From: Deinococcus aquatilis DSM 23025
Lineage (GTDB): Bacteria; Deinococcota; Deinococci; Deinococcales; Deinococcaceae
DNA: 64,000 nt
Reading direction: 5' to 3'
Assembly (NCBI RefSeq): GCF_000378445.1
Contig: NZ_KB899719.1
Location: forward strand, 1 to 64,000
The notes beneath the pieces are model-generated. The model had not been told where the DNA came from. It saw only the letters and a program-made list of their open reading frames with translations, and made no database searches. Position numbers and translations under genes: made by a program. This document shows positions 1 to 11,512 of the stretch, in pieces (within the stretch, counting starts at the first letter, position 1; every line of letters begins with the position of its first letter).

Positions 1-1177
<1,177 letters not shown>

Positions 1178-1329
1178 GATGAATCCTCCTAGGGGGGTCA
1201 CCCGGCCCATCATCTGGGCGGCGGGCAATCCTTCCAAGTTTACAGGCCCGCGCCCCGCTGGGGTAGAGCAAGCCTGCCGTGCTGAAGAGAGGGCGAAGTG
1301 ATGTGCAAAAACTGAAGTGGAGACTAGAG

Positions 1330-1360
1330 AAACGCGGCCCACTCGTCGCAGGCCGCGTTT
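1330..1360 (-). terminator. Hairpin between tRNA-Thr and tuf (possible attenuator)
   Basis: A perfect 10-bp inverted repeat (arms 1330-1339 and 1351-1360, AAACGCGGCC) lies just downstream of tRNA-Thr(GGT) and before tuf. On the minus strand it is followed by TTTCTCT, a weak U-tract. It could partly terminate transcription after the tRNAs, act as a processing signal, or both. tuf also has a long 5' region here (about 190 bases) and no obvious second promoter. Confidence 0.5.
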
Positions 1361-1366
1361 TCAGGT

Positions 1367-1441
<75 letters not shown>

Positions 1442-1453
1442 GGAAAAAAAGTA

Positions 1454-1528
<75 letters not shown>

Positions 1529-1533
1529 CCTTG

Positions 1534-1621
<88 letters not shown>

Positions 1622-1670
1622 CCCAGTTTTGGCCCGATTACTACCATTTCACGCGTGGTTTCGTGAAATC

Positions 1671-1747
<77 letters not shown>

Positions 1748-1830
1748 ACCTTGAGCCTGCGCCGGAAAGCCGAAAAAGCGGTTTCCTTGAGCATGGAAGT
1801 TCCCGCCTGCGCGGTCTCTTCCGGGTGTGG

Positions 1831-1859
1831 ATAGTAGCACTGCCCCCAGAAGGTGTCAA
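1831..1859 (-). promoter_or_regulatory. Consensus promoter of the tRNA-tuf operon
   Basis: On the minus strand TTGACA (1854-1859) is followed by a 17-base spacer and TACTAT (1831-1836). The same hexamers and spacing occur before the initiator tRNA at 36959-36987, which supports both as vegetative-sigma promoters for stable RNA. Confidence 0.85.
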
Positions 1860-2263
1860 CACGTTCGGTTGCCGGCGCACTTCTGGGTGTTGGCCTCTGC
1901 CCGGTGCCTCATTCCAGTATTGATTCCTGCGCCGACGCTGCGCCCTGGTCTGTTCTGGCCCCTCCAGTTAGGCCTGAACGGCCGCTGGGCACGCACACGC
2001 ACATCTGGAACGCTGCACCCTGAATTCCCCTAAAGCAGAAGTTCATAGATGTACAGATGCGCCATAACGCGCATTTCACCCCACGCCCTTAGGCGTATGC
2101 TGGCGCTCTTGCGAGGTGTTTGGCCTGCGAATCGGCCCAGATGCCTGAGGTCTCCCTATTCCGTTTCTCGCCCGGTTGTTGTGTCCATAGAGTTGTGTTC
2201 CACATATTTTGGTCTGGTCTTGCCTGTCTGCGCTCCACAGTCCTGGCCCACACGAGGTTTCCC
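1860..2263. other. Intergenic region without a recognised gene
   Basis: This divergent stretch lies between the tRNA-tuf promoter (minus) and the ABC exporter (plus). I see no convincing coding region. Upstream in-frame starts for the exporter exist (2120), but the sequence they would add has no family character. The exporter's own SD lies at the end of the stretch. Confidence 0.6.
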
Positions 2264-4219
2264 TTGGAAAGTCTAAGAACCCTGGCGCCGTACCTGAAAA
2301 TGCATACGCGGCAGTACATCATCGGTCTGGTGGCGGTCATCATCGCCAACAGCGTCAACCTCCTGCCCTACTACTTCATTCGCCTGACCATCGACGGGCT
2401 GACTGGACAGACCGATACAGACCCAAACACGGCGGGCCTCACCCTCGCCACAGCGGGCCTCTACGCTCTGGGAATCGTTCTGGCTGCTCTGACTGCCGGT
2501 GGATTCATGTTATTGATGCGCCGGATGATCGTGGTGGCCTCCCGGCAGACCGAATACGAAATCCGGCGCGACCTGTTCGCTCACCTGCAAACGCTGGACA
2601 AGCACTACTACGACCGCGCCAAGACGGGCGACCTGATGAACCGCCTCACGGGTGACCTCAGCGCCGTACGCGAAATGTTGGGGTTTGGCGCGTGGCAGAT
2701 CGTCAACATCGTGTCGGGCTTCGTGACCGCTTTTGCGGTGATGTTCGGCCTGAGCTGGCAACTGACCCTGATCGTCATCGCCATTTTGCCCATCATCGTG
2801 GGCGTGTTGTTCTATCTGGCCCGCCAGATCAGCAAGCGCCACCGGCTGGCGCAGGAGCAGAACAGCCTGATCGCCGCCAAAGCGCAGGAAAACTTCAGCG
2901 GGGCGCGGGTGGTGAAGGGTTACGCCATCGAAGACCGCGAGATTGCCGACTACAAGTCCATGAACCTGGAGTTGCTGCGCCGCAATATCGCGCTGACCAA
3001 GGTGGAAGGGCCGCTGCGCTCGTTTGCCAGCCTGCTGATCGGGCTGGCTTTCGGCTTGATCCTGCTGGTGGGGGGCCGCCTGATTCTCAGCCCGACCAAC
3101 GACGGCTCCTTCACGGTAGGCATGTTCGTGCAGTTCGTGGGCACGCTGGAGCGCCTGGCCTGGCCCATGCTGATGGTCGGCTGGATTACCGGGGTCACGC
3201 AACGTGGCCTGGCTTCGTGGCTGCGCCTGCGCGAGATGATGGACGCCCGCCCGCTGGTTCACGATGACCGCAACCGCACCAACACCCGAATTCGCGACCT
3301 GCTGGGAGACGTGGCCTTCGAGAACGTGAGCCTGAACTACGGCAACGCCCGCGTTCTGGAGAACATCGACCTGACCATTCCCGCCGGAACCTTTCTGGGC
3401 ATCACTGGCCCCACTGGCAGCGGCAAAACCCTCCTGGCACAACTGATCACCCGCTCTATAGACCCCACTTCGGGCGTGGTCAAGATGGACGGGCAGGACG
3501 TGCGCGTGATTCCTCTGAATACCCTCCGGGACGCCATCAGCATCGTGCCGCAGGAGCCGTTCCTGTTCAGCGACACCATCGCCAACAACATTGGCTTCGG
3601 CCTTGGCAACCGTGACCTGCCCCGTGTGCCCACCGGAATCAGCGTGGTGGGTGCGCCCCCGACTCCCGACATCCCCCAGAAACCCGATCCTGCCCGCGTG
3701 CGGAATGCGGCTCGGCTGGCCGGGCTGGACGGCGACATAGAAGGCTTTCCGAACGGCTACGACACCATGCTGGGCGAACGCGGCGTGACCCTGTCGGGCG
3801 GCCAGAGGCAGCGAACTGCGGTAGCCCGTGCGCTGGTGCGCGAACCACGCATCCTGATCTTGGACGATTCGCTGAGCGCCGTGGACACTGAAACCGAGCG
3901 CAAGATTCTGGATGGTCTGCGCGAGATCAGTGCTGGACGTACCGTCATTGTGATTGCTCACCGCGTCAGTACCCTGCGCCACGCCGACCAGATCGTGGTT
4001 CTGGAGGCGGGCCGGATCGTGGAGCAGGGCACGCATGAAGGACTGCTGGCAGCGGGCGGGCACTACGCCGAACTGGAACGCCTGCAAAGCCTCGCCACCG
4101 ATCTGGACGATGACGACGATGCGGTCGCCACTCCCGACGAGGCCGCCAACCTGCTGGAAACGGGCCGGATGTCTGCCCCCGGCCTGCCCACCAAAGAAAA
4201 AGAACAGGTGACCAAATGA
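2264..4219 (+). CDS. ABC exporter half-transporter, degenerate ATPase site
   Basis: A fused membrane and ATPase subunit of a type IV ABC exporter. An N-terminal six-helix transmembrane region (about residues 15-340) is followed by a nucleotide-binding domain: Walker A GPTGSGKT near 382, signature LSGGQ near 510, and Walker B ILILDDS. The catalytic Glu after Walker B is Asp (about residue 535). That change is typical of the non-catalytic partner in heterodimeric exporters such as TM287/288 or TmrAB. I chose the TTG at 2264 because GAGG lies about 7 bases upstream; ATG 2300 is the alternative. The stop overlaps the next gene's start (ATGA), so the two are coupled. The substrate cannot be told; multidrug or lipid export is likely. 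Confidence 0.9.
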   Translation: MESLRTLAPYLKMHTRQYIIGLVAVIIANSVNLLPYYFIRLTIDGLTGQTDTDPNTAGLTLATAGLYALGIVLAALTAGGFMLLMRRMIVVASRQTEYEIRRDLFAHLQTLDKHYYDRAKTGDLMNRLTGDLSAVREMLGFGAWQIVNIVSGFVTAFAVMFGLSWQLTLIVIAILPIIVGVLFYLARQISKRHRLAQEQNSLIAAKAQENFSGARVVKGYAIEDREIADYKSMNLELLRRNIALTKVEGPLRSFASLLIGLAFGLILLVGGRLILSPTNDGSFTVGMFVQFVGTLERLAWPMLMVGWITGVTQRGLASWLRLREMMDARPLVHDDRNRTNTRIRDLLGDVAFENVSLNYGNARVLENIDLTIPAGTFLGITGPTGSGKTLLAQLITRSIDPTSGVVKMDGQDVRVIPLNTLRDAISIVPQEPFLFSDTIANNIGFGLGNRDLPRVPTGISVVGAPPTPDIPQKPDPARVRNAARLAGLDGDIEGFPNGYDTMLGERGVTLSGGQRQRTAVARALVREPRILILDDSLSAVDTETERKILDGLREISAGRTVIVIAHRVSTLRHADQIVVLEAGRIVEQGTHEGLLAAGGHYAELERLQSLATDLDDDDDAVATPDEAANLLETGRMSAPGLPTKEKEQVTK

Positions 4220-6081
4220 CCGCCCCCGACCAATCCGGCGACGCCTACCAGAAGGGCTTTGATGCCCAACTGACGCGCCGAATCTTCGTGTATCTGAAGC
4301 CTTACGTGCCGCTGGTGGTGGCAGGCGTGGTGTTGGCCCTGCTGATCGCGGTGGCCCAGCCCATGTTCGCCCTGATCCAGCGCCACGCCATCGACACCTA
4401 TCTGGTGCCCTTCGAGCGAGACCGGACGCTGAGCACCGAAAACCTCTACCGGGGTCTGATGGTGGCCGCGCTGGGCTACATGGCCCTGAAAGTGGTGGAA
4501 TTCTGCCTCACCTACGCCTTTACGCTCGCCATCGGCTACCTCGGTCAGAACGTGCTGCGCGATATCCGTGGCGACGTGTTCACCAAGCTTCAGCGCCTGC
4601 ATCTGGCCTTTTTCGACCAGAACCCGGTGGGCCGCCTGATTACCCGCGTCACCAGCGACGTGGACGCCATCAACCAGTTCATTACGGGCGGTCTGGTCAG
4701 CCTGATCCAGAGCAGTTTCCTGATCGTGGCCTACGTGATCATCATGCTGCGGGTCAACTGGAAACTGGCCCTGATCTCGTTCACGGTGCTGCCCGTGCTG
4801 TACTTCGCCACCAATTTTTTCCGGGCCAGACTCCGCGACGCCTTCCGCATGACCCGCACCCAGCAGGCCATCGTGAACACCAAGCTGAACGAAAACATCA
4901 CCGGGATGCTGACGGTGCAACTGTTCGGGCGCGAAAACCGCTCGGCTCTGGATTTCGACCAGTCCAACCGTTCTCTCCTGACCGCCAACGTGAATTCGGT
5001 GAAGTGGTTCTCGCTGTTCATGCCCGTCGTCGCGGTACTCGGACAGGTGGCGGTGGCGTTGGTGCTCTACTTCGCCTCACGGAACATTCTGGGCGGAAAC
5101 GGCGTGGCCGCCGGAGCCTTTACCATCGGTACCCTCTATGCCTTCGTTCAGTGGACGCAGCAACTGTTCCAGCCGATTCAGGATCTGGCCGACGTGTTCA
5201 ATAACCTTCAGGCGGCGATGGCCTCCAGCGAGCGTATTTTTGGCGTGCTGGACACCAAGGAAGAGGTTTCCGACAAGCCTGATGCCAAACCCCTGAATAA
5301 CTTTGAGGGCAGCGTGTCTTTTGAGGGTGTGTGGTTCTCCTACGACCAGACCGTGACAGCCGACACGCCCGCCAGCGATGACCGCTGGATTCTGCGCGGC
5401 ATCGACCTGCACATTCAGCCCGGAGAAAGCGTGGCGCTGGTGGGAGCCACGGGCGCGGGCAAGACCAGCGTCACGGCCCTCGTCAGCCGCTTTTACGATG
5501 TGCAGGGCGGGGCAGTGAAGGTGGACGGTGTGGACGTGCGCGACCTCGCCCAGTACGACCTGAGGCGGCACGTGGGTGTGGTCTTGCAGGACGTGTTCCT
5601 GTTTGCCGGAACCATCGAGGGGAACCTGACCCTCAACAACCCCGACATTTCGCATGAGCGCGTGGTCGAAGCCTGCCAGTACGTGGGCGTTCACGACTAC
5701 ATCCTGAGTTTGCCGGAAGGCTACCAGACCGAAGTGCGCGAACGCGGCGCGACCCTCAGCACCGGGCAAAAGCAACTGCTGGCCTTCGCCCGCGCCCTGA
5801 TCCAGAACCCAGACATCCTGTTGGTGCTGGACGAGGCTACCGCCAACGTGGACACCGAAACCGAACTCCGCATCCAGCACGCGCTTCAGAAGGTGATGCT
5901 GGGACGCACGAGCATCATCATCGCCCACCGCCTCAGCACCATCGAGGGCTGTGACCGGATCGTGGTGATGAGAAAGGGCCGGATCGTGGAGCAGGGCAGT
6001 CACCGCGAGCTGCTGCAAAAAGGCGGCTATTACGCCCGCCTGCACCGTCTCCAGTACGCGCAGGGCGACGCCGCAGACTGA
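4216..6081 (+). CDS. ABC exporter half-transporter, canonical catalytic Glu
   Basis: The second half of the exporter (621 aa): six transmembrane helices, then a nucleotide-binding domain with Walker A GATGAGKT near 410 and Walker B LLVLDEA with the catalytic Glu at about 540. Its signature motif is LSTGQ (about 514) instead of LSGGQ. With the partner's Asp in Walker B and canonical LSGGQ, this gives one consensus and one degenerate ATP site in the dimer, the pattern of asymmetric heterodimeric exporters. It overlaps the upstream gene by four bases and is followed by a terminator at 6113-6147, so the two form a closed operon. Confidence 0.92.
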   Translation: MTAPDQSGDAYQKGFDAQLTRRIFVYLKPYVPLVVAGVVLALLIAVAQPMFALIQRHAIDTYLVPFERDRTLSTENLYRGLMVAALGYMALKVVEFCLTYAFTLAIGYLGQNVLRDIRGDVFTKLQRLHLAFFDQNPVGRLITRVTSDVDAINQFITGGLVSLIQSSFLIVAYVIIMLRVNWKLALISFTVLPVLYFATNFFRARLRDAFRMTRTQQAIVNTKLNENITGMLTVQLFGRENRSALDFDQSNRSLLTANVNSVKWFSLFMPVVAVLGQVAVALVLYFASRNILGGNGVAAGAFTIGTLYAFVQWTQQLFQPIQDLADVFNNLQAAMASSERIFGVLDTKEEVSDKPDAKPLNNFEGSVSFEGVWFSYDQTVTADTPASDDRWILRGIDLHIQPGESVALVGATGAGKTSVTALVSRFYDVQGGAVKVDGVDVRDLAQYDLRRHVGVVLQDVFLFAGTIEGNLTLNNPDISHERVVEACQYVGVHDYILSLPEGYQTEVRERGATLSTGQKQLLAFARALIQNPDILLVLDEATANVDTETELRIQHALQKVMLGRTSIIIAHRLSTIEGCDRIVVMRKGRIVEQGSHRELLQKGGYYARLHRLQYAQGDAAD

Positions 6082-6112
6082 ATTGCAGCAGGCAGTTCAG
6101 TTACGGAAAAGA

Positions 6113-6147
6113 AGGGCTGGGGCAACTGCTCCGGCCTCTTTTTTTTG
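6113..6147 (+). terminator. Intrinsic terminator after the ABC operon
   Basis: A stem of about 10 pairs (including GGGGC/GCTCC around an AACT loop, with some G-U pairs) runs directly into eight T residues. It lies about 30 bases after the stop of the second ABC gene. Confidence 0.8.
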
Positions 6148-6391
6148 CCGCAGGATCTCGCTGCCCTCTACAGAAACCGACCTGAAACCTCGCGGAAGCT
6201 CCGTGTGGCCGTCATAGATTTTAATACCAATGTGGTTATATATCGGGCTACAGAAGCTCGGTCAGAACGCCGATTTCCTCTTTGCTCTCCTGCAACTTCG
6301 CCCCGGTCCCTGCTCGGGTCGCCTTCCAGTGGCCCGAATTGCGAGCCGGGAATGGGTGACTAGGCATGGCAAACGAGTACACTTGAAAATA
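6148..6391. other. Intergenic spacer before the PIN-TRAM gene
   Basis: No gene is seen here. The stretch holds an AT-rich patch near 6215-6245 that may carry the promoter of the downstream gene, but I could not place clear hexamers. Confidence 0.4.
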
Positions 6392-7429
6392 ATGCTGGCG
6401 TTTCGGTTGTTCATCGTGGGTGTGGGCCTGCTGGTCGGTTGGGCCGTGGGGATGTTGTTGTCGAGTGGAAGCGTGGGCGAAGGTCTGGCGCTGGTCAATA
6501 CCCTCAGCCTGATGATGGCGGGTGCACTGACTGGCTTTTTGCTCGCCCCACGCGGTGAGAAGTTGGCGGGGCGCTGGCTCACCGCGTTTGCCCGCTGGTA
6601 CGAAAAGCTTTCGCCGCGTACGGTTGCCGCCGCCACCTTCGGCCTGATCGTGGCGCTGCTGCTCAGCGTGCTGTTGGGCAATCTGCTGCGTGGCCTGCCG
6701 TTTTACAGTTGGGTCTGGAACGTCTTGGTCACACTGGTGTTGGCGGCGTTTTTCGTTTCTTTCGCCACGCAGCACGCCGACGCTTTCGGGGCGTTTGCCT
6801 TTCCCTCGGTGCGGCGCAAACCGGGCAGCAAACTGCTGGATACCAACGTGATCATCGATGGCCGCATTCTGGAACTGGCCCGCGCCGGATTTCTGGAGGG
6901 TGAACTGGTGGTTCCCGGTTTCATTCTGCGTGAATTGCAGGTGCTGGCCGACAACGCCGATCCCCAGAAGCGCACGCGGGGCAAACGGGGTCTGGGCGTT
7001 CTGGAAGAACTTCGCGAGATTCAGCCGATTCGGGTCGAGGACTGGGACGACGCTACCCTGACCACCGTAGACGACAAACTGATCCGGCTGGCCCGCGACA
7101 CAGGCGGCAAACTGCTGACCAACGACGGCAACCTCCGCAAAATTGCCAAATTGCATGGTCTGGAAGTCCTGAGCATCCACGAGGCGGCGGTGGCCCTCAA
7201 ACCTCAGATTCAGAGTGGGGATCACCTGACCATCACCATCACCAAGGGCGGCCAGCAGCAGGGGCAGGGCGTGGGCTACATGGACGACGGCACGATGGTC
7301 GTCGTGGAAGACGGCATGAAATATCGGGGCAAACCGACCCGAGTGCAGGTCATCAACAACGTGCAGACCAACGTGGGCCGCATGATCTTTGCGCGGGCAG
7401 AGAAAGACGGAAACGGGGACGCAGCATGA
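6392..7429 (+). CDS. Membrane-anchored PIN-TRAM domain protein (YacL-like)
   Basis: The protein of about 345 aa starts with hydrophobic segments (about residues 1-125, roughly four helices). A PIN-type nuclease fold begins at LDTNVIIDGR (about 149) and keeps the later acidic position in TNDGNLRKIA. A C-terminal TRAM-like beta domain (about 275-335) follows. The order matches Bacillus YacL and its relatives in Thermus and Deinococcus, which are conserved but poorly characterised putative RNases or RNA-binding proteins. ATG 6392 was chosen because the membrane segment starts there; TTG 6383 is also possible, and no good SD supports either. A terminator shared with sbcC follows. Confidence 0.85.
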   Translation: MLAFRLFIVGVGLLVGWAVGMLLSSGSVGEGLALVNTLSLMMAGALTGFLLAPRGEKLAGRWLTAFARWYEKLSPRTVAAATFGLIVALLLSVLLGNLLRGLPFYSWVWNVLVTLVLAAFFVSFATQHADAFGAFAFPSVRRKPGSKLLDTNVIIDGRILELARAGFLEGELVVPGFILRELQVLADNADPQKRTRGKRGLGVLEELREIQPIRVEDWDDATLTTVDDKLIRLARDTGGKLLTNDGNLRKIAKLHGLEVLSIHEAAVALKPQIQSGDHLTITITKGGQQQGQGVGYMDDGTMVVVEDGMKYRGKPTRVQVINNVQTNVGRMIFARAEKDGNGDAA

Positions 7430-7434
7430 AAAGC

Positions 7435-7455
7435 GGTAAGTGGTGAGTGGGAAGG
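7435..7455 (+). repeat. Heptad array, GGNNNGT type (short)
   Basis: Three consecutive seven-base units, GGTAAGT, GGTGAGT and the cap GGGAAGG, begin six bases after the PIN-TRAM stop. They match in reverse complement the array at 7517-7551 on the other side of the terminator, so the two can pair and extend the hairpin. Confidence 0.6.
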
Positions 7456-7484
7456 TCAAAATCAAAAAAATGAGATAAAAGACA

Positions 7485-7514
7485 GGGGGCCTTGAATTGA
7501 ATTTCAAGGCCCCC
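7485..7514. terminator. Bidirectional terminator between convergent genes
   Basis: A perfect 12-bp stem (arms 7485-7496 GGGGGCCTTGAA and 7503-7514) with a six-base loop is followed by CTTTT on the plus strand. On the minus strand the tract after the stem (TGTCTTTTATC) is weaker. It separates the PIN-TRAM gene (plus) from sbcC (minus). Confidence 0.85.
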
Positions 7515-7516
7515 TC

Positions 7517-7551
7517 TTTTCCCACTCACCGCTCCCTACTGACCACTGACA
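7517..7551 (-). repeat. Heptad array, TTTTCCC plus ACNNNCC-type units
   Basis: Five units in exact seven-base register on the plus strand: TTTTCCC (7517), then ACTCACC (7524), GCTCCCT, ACTGACC and ACTGACA (7545). The same cap and unit type occur at 31106-31147 and, in reverse orientation, at 50894-50928. It directly abuts the terminator hairpin. Confidence 0.7.
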
Positions 7552-7555
7552 GTTC

Positions 7556-10285
7556 TTAAAACCTCTGTACGCTGCTTCCCGCCACGCTCTTCGTCACCAG
7601 CAGGCGGCTCGGTAGGCGCTCGGACAGGCTTTCGACGTGCGTGACCACGCCCACCATGCGGCCCTGTGTTCGCAGGTTTTCCAGTGCGCCCGCTACGGCT
7701 TCCAGCGCCTGCGGATCGAGGGTACCGAAGCCTTCGTCCAGAAACAGTGCGCCCAGAATTTTATTGCCTGCGAGGTAGTCGCTGAGGGCAATCGCGAGGC
7801 TCAGGCTGGCGAGGAAGGTTTCGCCGCCCGATAAGGTTTTGACTCCTCTGGCCTCGCCTGCGTTCCAGAGGTCCTGAACCACATATTCGCCGTCGGCCAG
7901 CGCGAGGCGGTAGCGCCCGTCGCTGATGGAATGCAGCAGCACGCCCGCCCGAGTCAGCAGTTGGGCTTCCACTTCGGCCAGCAGGAATTGCTGGAATTCA
8001 TCGGCCCGCAGGCTGTTGGTCAGGGTCTTCCAGGTGTCGTGCTGGCTGGACAGGATTGCGGCGCGGCGTTCTATCTCGGCCTTGCGCTCCAGCCGCTCCT
8101 GTGCGGTGCGTTGCTGCTCGCGCAGTTGTCCGGCACGTTCGCGGGCAGCAGTCAGGGCCGCGTCGGTGGCGGTCAGGTCACGGGTCACCTGCCCCAGTTC
8201 TGCCGGATCGAACGGTGCTACACCCAGTTGCCGCTCCAGTTCCTTCAGGTTCTCCGTCAGTTGAGATACCTGCGCGGTGTGCGTCCGGGCCGCAACCTCC
8301 AGCGCGGCGATATCGGTTTCGGGCAGGGCGGCGGCGCGAGCCTGGGCAGCGTCCAGACCCAAGACGGTGAGCGCTGCGCCGAGGGCCGCCTGCGCCTCCT
8401 GAGCTTCGTGGCTACGGAGGGTGGCGGCAGCCTGAGCACTGTGTAAGGTGGCCTGCGCTCCAGCGGCGTCACTCTGGGCACGGGCCAGAGCAGAAGCAGC
8501 GTCCTGGATGCGTTTACGGATGCCTGCCACCTGCTCCAGCGCCTGCTTTCTGAGTTTGGCCGGGTCAGCTCCCGCTTCCCGCACCCGCGCCGCGAGGCCC
8601 GCCAGCAACCGCAGCGCCTCGGTGTGTGGATCGCCCGTGATATGGCTTTCCAGCTCGCGCAAATCCAGTTCGCGCTGCCCGATCTGGGCTTCCCAGTCTT
8701 TCAGCGCGTCAGTGCGGGCGTCCACTGATTTCCGCAGGTTCGCCAACTCTAGCCCGATTTCCTTGTAGCGCAGGCGGCGGCCTTCCAGATTGGTTTTCAG
8801 TGCAGCTGCCTCCTGCTCCAGCTTGCCCAAATCGAGGTGAGAAGCGGGCGGGACGTGTTCCACGCGTTGTAGACACAGCGGGCAAGGCTCGCCCGCGTGC
8901 AGGTGGGTGCGGTAGGCGGCGGCCCCGGCCTCTATCTGGGCGGTTTTCAGGGCGGCATCAGCACGTTCTGCGGCAGTTTTGGCTTCCTGACCCTCGCGCT
9001 TGACCCGTTCCTGCTCGTCGGTCAGTGTCTTGAGTTGCGCCGTTTCGGTGTTCTGGCGCTCCCGGTCTGCATGCAGCGCGGCTTTCTGGGCCTCTATTTG
9101 CACGCGCTCCTGCTTCAGCTTTTCCAGCTTCTGCGCGGCCTCTCGGGCCGAGTGGTGCGCGTCTTCATCCCAGGGCAGGGGCGCGGGGTGGGTGGTCTGA
9201 GGCGTGCCCCCAGCGCGGCGCAGGCGGGCGGCATCGGCCTCGGCTTCGCGCAGGGCCTCAGCGCGGGCTTCGAGGTCGGGGATGGTGATCTCTGCCTTCT
9301 GGGCGGCGTCCAGCGCGGTCTGTGCGGCCTGCACCGCACGTCCAGCCCCTTCTGCCTGAGTCACGGCGCGGCCCAGCGTCGCGGCTTCCCGCTCGTGGGC
9401 AATCCGGGCACGTTGCGCGGCATCCAGCAGCGGCTCCACGCCTGCCACGCGCCGCGCCTGTGCTGCCCGCTGTGCGCCGTCCAGAATGCTGCCCGTGCGG
9501 GCCTGCAAGGTGGTCAGGCGGCGGCGGGTGTCCTCACGGGCCAGCCACACGCGCTCGGTGTCGCGCAGGCGGGTCTGTCTGGCCCGCAGGCTTTCCAGTG
9601 TGTCGGTCAGGTGCTCCGCCTCGGCGCTCAGGCGTTCGCGCTCCGTATGCAGGGCGGCCACGGCTTCAGCGGTCACGCCCGCATATTCGTTTTCCAGAAC
9701 CTTCTGGTCGCTGTCGGCGCGGTACTTCAGTTCCTTGGCCTGATCGGAGGCCACCTTCTGCATGGCCTGAACGTGATCCAGTCCCGTCAGTTCCCCCAGC
9801 AGCATCTGGCGTTCCTTGCCGTTGCCGTGTAGCAGGCGGGCAAATTCGCCCTGCGGCAGCATCACGCTGCGGGCAAACGTTTTGAAATCCAGCCCCACCG
9901 CCCGCCGGATCCGCTCGTTGATGCCCTTGGTGCCGCCGTCGTTCAGACCAGTCCAGCGCCCATCTGCGTCTTGCCGCTCCAGCCGCACGTCGTTTTCGGC
10001 CTGCTTACGCCCCTTCGTGCGGGCAGCGCGGTACACCTGCCCGCCCACCTCGAAGGTCAGGCTCACGCTCAGGCCGCGTTCTCCCTGAGAGATCAGGGCG
10101 TCGAGGCCACTGGCCCCCAGCCGCGCCGTGGAGCCGTAGAGGGCAAAGGTCATGGCGTCCAGCAGGCTGGATTTGCCGCTGCCCGTCGGTCCCACCAGGG
10201 CGAACAGTTCCAGATCATCGAAATTCAGTTCAGTGAACTGGCGAAAGGCGGTAAAGCCCTGCAACTCAAGGTGAATGGGCCTCAT
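7556..10285 (-). CDS. sbcC: Nuclease subunit SbcC (Rad50-like SMC ATPase)
   Basis: The ATPase and coiled-coil subunit of the SbcCD (Mre11-Rad50) complex, which opens hairpins and processes DNA ends. The 909-aa protein has an N-terminal Walker A GPTGSGKS (32-39), long Ala/Glu/Arg-rich coiled coils on each side of a zinc hook CPLC (about 467-470), and a C-terminal lobe with signature LSGGE and Walker B LGALFLDEGFGTLD. It overlaps sbcD by ATGA, so the two are coupled. In D. radiodurans SbcCD takes part in double-strand break repair (established knowledge). The length is normal for a bacterial SbcC of this group. Confidence 0.96.
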   Translation of the reverse strand: MRPIHLELQGFTAFRQFTELNFDDLELFALVGPTGSGKSSLLDAMTFALYGSTARLGASGLDALISQGERGLSVSLTFEVGGQVYRAARTKGRKQAENDVRLERQDADGRWTGLNDGGTKGINERIRRAVGLDFKTFARSVMLPQGEFARLLHGNGKERQMLLGELTGLDHVQAMQKVASDQAKELKYRADSDQKVLENEYAGVTAEAVAALHTERERLSAEAEHLTDTLESLRARQTRLRDTERVWLAREDTRRRLTTLQARTGSILDGAQRAAQARRVAGVEPLLDAAQRARIAHEREAATLGRAVTQAEGAGRAVQAAQTALDAAQKAEITIPDLEARAEALREAEADAARLRRAGGTPQTTHPAPLPWDEDAHHSAREAAQKLEKLKQERVQIEAQKAALHADRERQNTETAQLKTLTDEQERVKREGQEAKTAAERADAALKTAQIEAGAAAYRTHLHAGEPCPLCLQRVEHVPPASHLDLGKLEQEAAALKTNLEGRRLRYKEIGLELANLRKSVDARTDALKDWEAQIGQRELDLRELESHITGDPHTEALRLLAGLAARVREAGADPAKLRKQALEQVAGIRKRIQDAASALARAQSDAAGAQATLHSAQAAATLRSHEAQEAQAALGAALTVLGLDAAQARAAALPETDIAALEVAARTHTAQVSQLTENLKELERQLGVAPFDPAELGQVTRDLTATDAALTAARERAGQLREQQRTAQERLERKAEIERRAAILSSQHDTWKTLTNSLRADEFQQFLLAEVEAQLLTRAGVLLHSISDGRYRLALADGEYVVQDLWNAGEARGVKTLSGGETFLASLSLAIALSDYLAGNKILGALFLDEGFGTLDPQALEAVAGALENLRTQGRMVGVVTHVESLSERLPSRLLVTKSVAGSSVQRF

Positions 10286-11460
10286 GCCTCTCCCTCCAGC
10301 CGTGCCCGCTCATCGGCGTTTTTGAAGGCGGCCCGCAGATCGTCCGGAAGTTCGCCGCGTTTTTCTTGCCAGTAACGCTCATACAGCTCGGTCAGACTCA
10401 GGCCCTCGCGCTTCAGTTCGGGCAGGGCCAGGTCTTCCTGCGCGGCGTCCAGATCTACAGCCAGGGCATTGGGGGCCAGCCTCAGCACGCGGTCTTTCAG
10501 GCCCGGCAGGGCAGTTCCGGCGGGCGCACGCACCACCACCTTCAGCAGCCCCGTAAAGCCTTTTAGGGCTTCCAGACGGGATTCCACCTGATCCACATCC
10601 ACGCGCAGGGTTCGCAGTTCGCGGCCACTTGCCAGCGGCAGAGCATGCACGCGGGCGGGGCGTCCGGCTTCGACCTCCACCAGATTCACCTGTTTTTTCT
10701 CGCCGCTCTCGCCAAAATCCAGCTGAATGATGCTGCCCGGATAGCAGGCCAGCGGTGCATCCGACACCTGCTGCGGCTTGTGCACATGCCCCAGCGCCAC
10801 GTATTGCGCCCCCGGCGGCAGTTGCAGCCCCGACAGGGTGTAGCTGTTGGTCAGGTCAAACTGCATGCTGCGCTCGCTGCCACTGGGTTTCGCGCCGTCC
10901 ATGGTGGCATGGCACATCAGCATATTCACGCTGTCTCCGCGAAAGCCCTCGCCCAAGCGCCGCAGAAAAAAGCCCATGCCCTCGCGGTATTTCTGCCGCC
11001 ATGCGCCCACGTCGCCGCCCATCAGATCGGCGGCCTTCACCAGCCTTCGTTCAGACAGGTAGGGCAGAGCGCCCACCGTCAATTTCTCGCCGTTCTTCAG
11101 TTCCAGTGTGCGTACCATATTCGCCGGATTGGTCGTGGGCTGGGCCACCACCTGAATGCCCACCCACCCCAACAATCCCGCCACCGAATCCAGCCGCGCC
11201 GCGCTGTCGTGGTTGCCCGCGATCACGATGCCTGGAATGCCCGCATCGCGCAGTTGCAGGAAAAAGTTGAAGACGGCGGCTTCGGCATCGGCAGAGGGAT
11301 TGGCCGTATCGAACAGGTCGCCTGCCACCAGCACGGCGTCGGCGCGTTCGGTGCGGGCCAGTGCGGCAATTTCGGTCAGGGCCTCATGAATTTCCGGCGT
11401 GCGGTCAAAACCCCGCAGGTTCCGTCCTGCGTGGAAGTCCGCCGTGTGTAATACGCGCAT
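10282..11460 (-). CDS. sbcD: Nuclease subunit SbcD (Mre11-like)
   Basis: The Mn-dependent nuclease partner of SbcC (392 aa). The N-terminal calcineurin-like phosphoesterase motifs are all present: D8 and H10 in HTADFHAG, GDLFD, GNHDS, then a later CHAT-type segment and GHVH. The ATG at 11460 starts right at the family's N-terminus (MRVLHTADFH). There is no SD. A TATTTT box lies 7 bases upstream (11468-11473), so a leaderless transcript is likely. No radiation/desiccation response palindrome is visible upstream. Confidence 0.96.
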   Translation of the reverse strand: MRVLHTADFHAGRNLRGFDRTPEIHEALTEIAALARTERADAVLVAGDLFDTANPSADAEAAVFNFFLQLRDAGIPGIVIAGNHDSAARLDSVAGLLGWVGIQVVAQPTTNPANMVRTLELKNGEKLTVGALPYLSERRLVKAADLMGGDVGAWRQKYREGMGFFLRRLGEGFRGDSVNMLMCHATMDGAKPSGSERSMQFDLTNSYTLSGLQLPPGAQYVALGHVHKPQQVSDAPLACYPGSIIQLDFGESGEKKQVNLVEVEAGRPARVHALPLASGRELRTLRVDVDQVESRLEALKGFTGLLKVVVRAPAGTALPGLKDRVLRLAPNALAVDLDAAQEDLALPELKREGLSLTELYERYWQEKRGELPDDLRAAFKNADERARLEGEA

Positions 11461-11512
11461 GACGGAAAAAATAGCACGGGCCAGCCTGAGAACAGAGTGG
11501 AATCGCGTGTAA

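Noticed and set aside
2510..4087. A 525-codon minus-strand frame over the first ABC gene
   Set aside because: The plus strand carries all ABC motifs. The antisense frame is His/Gln/Ala-rich without structure.
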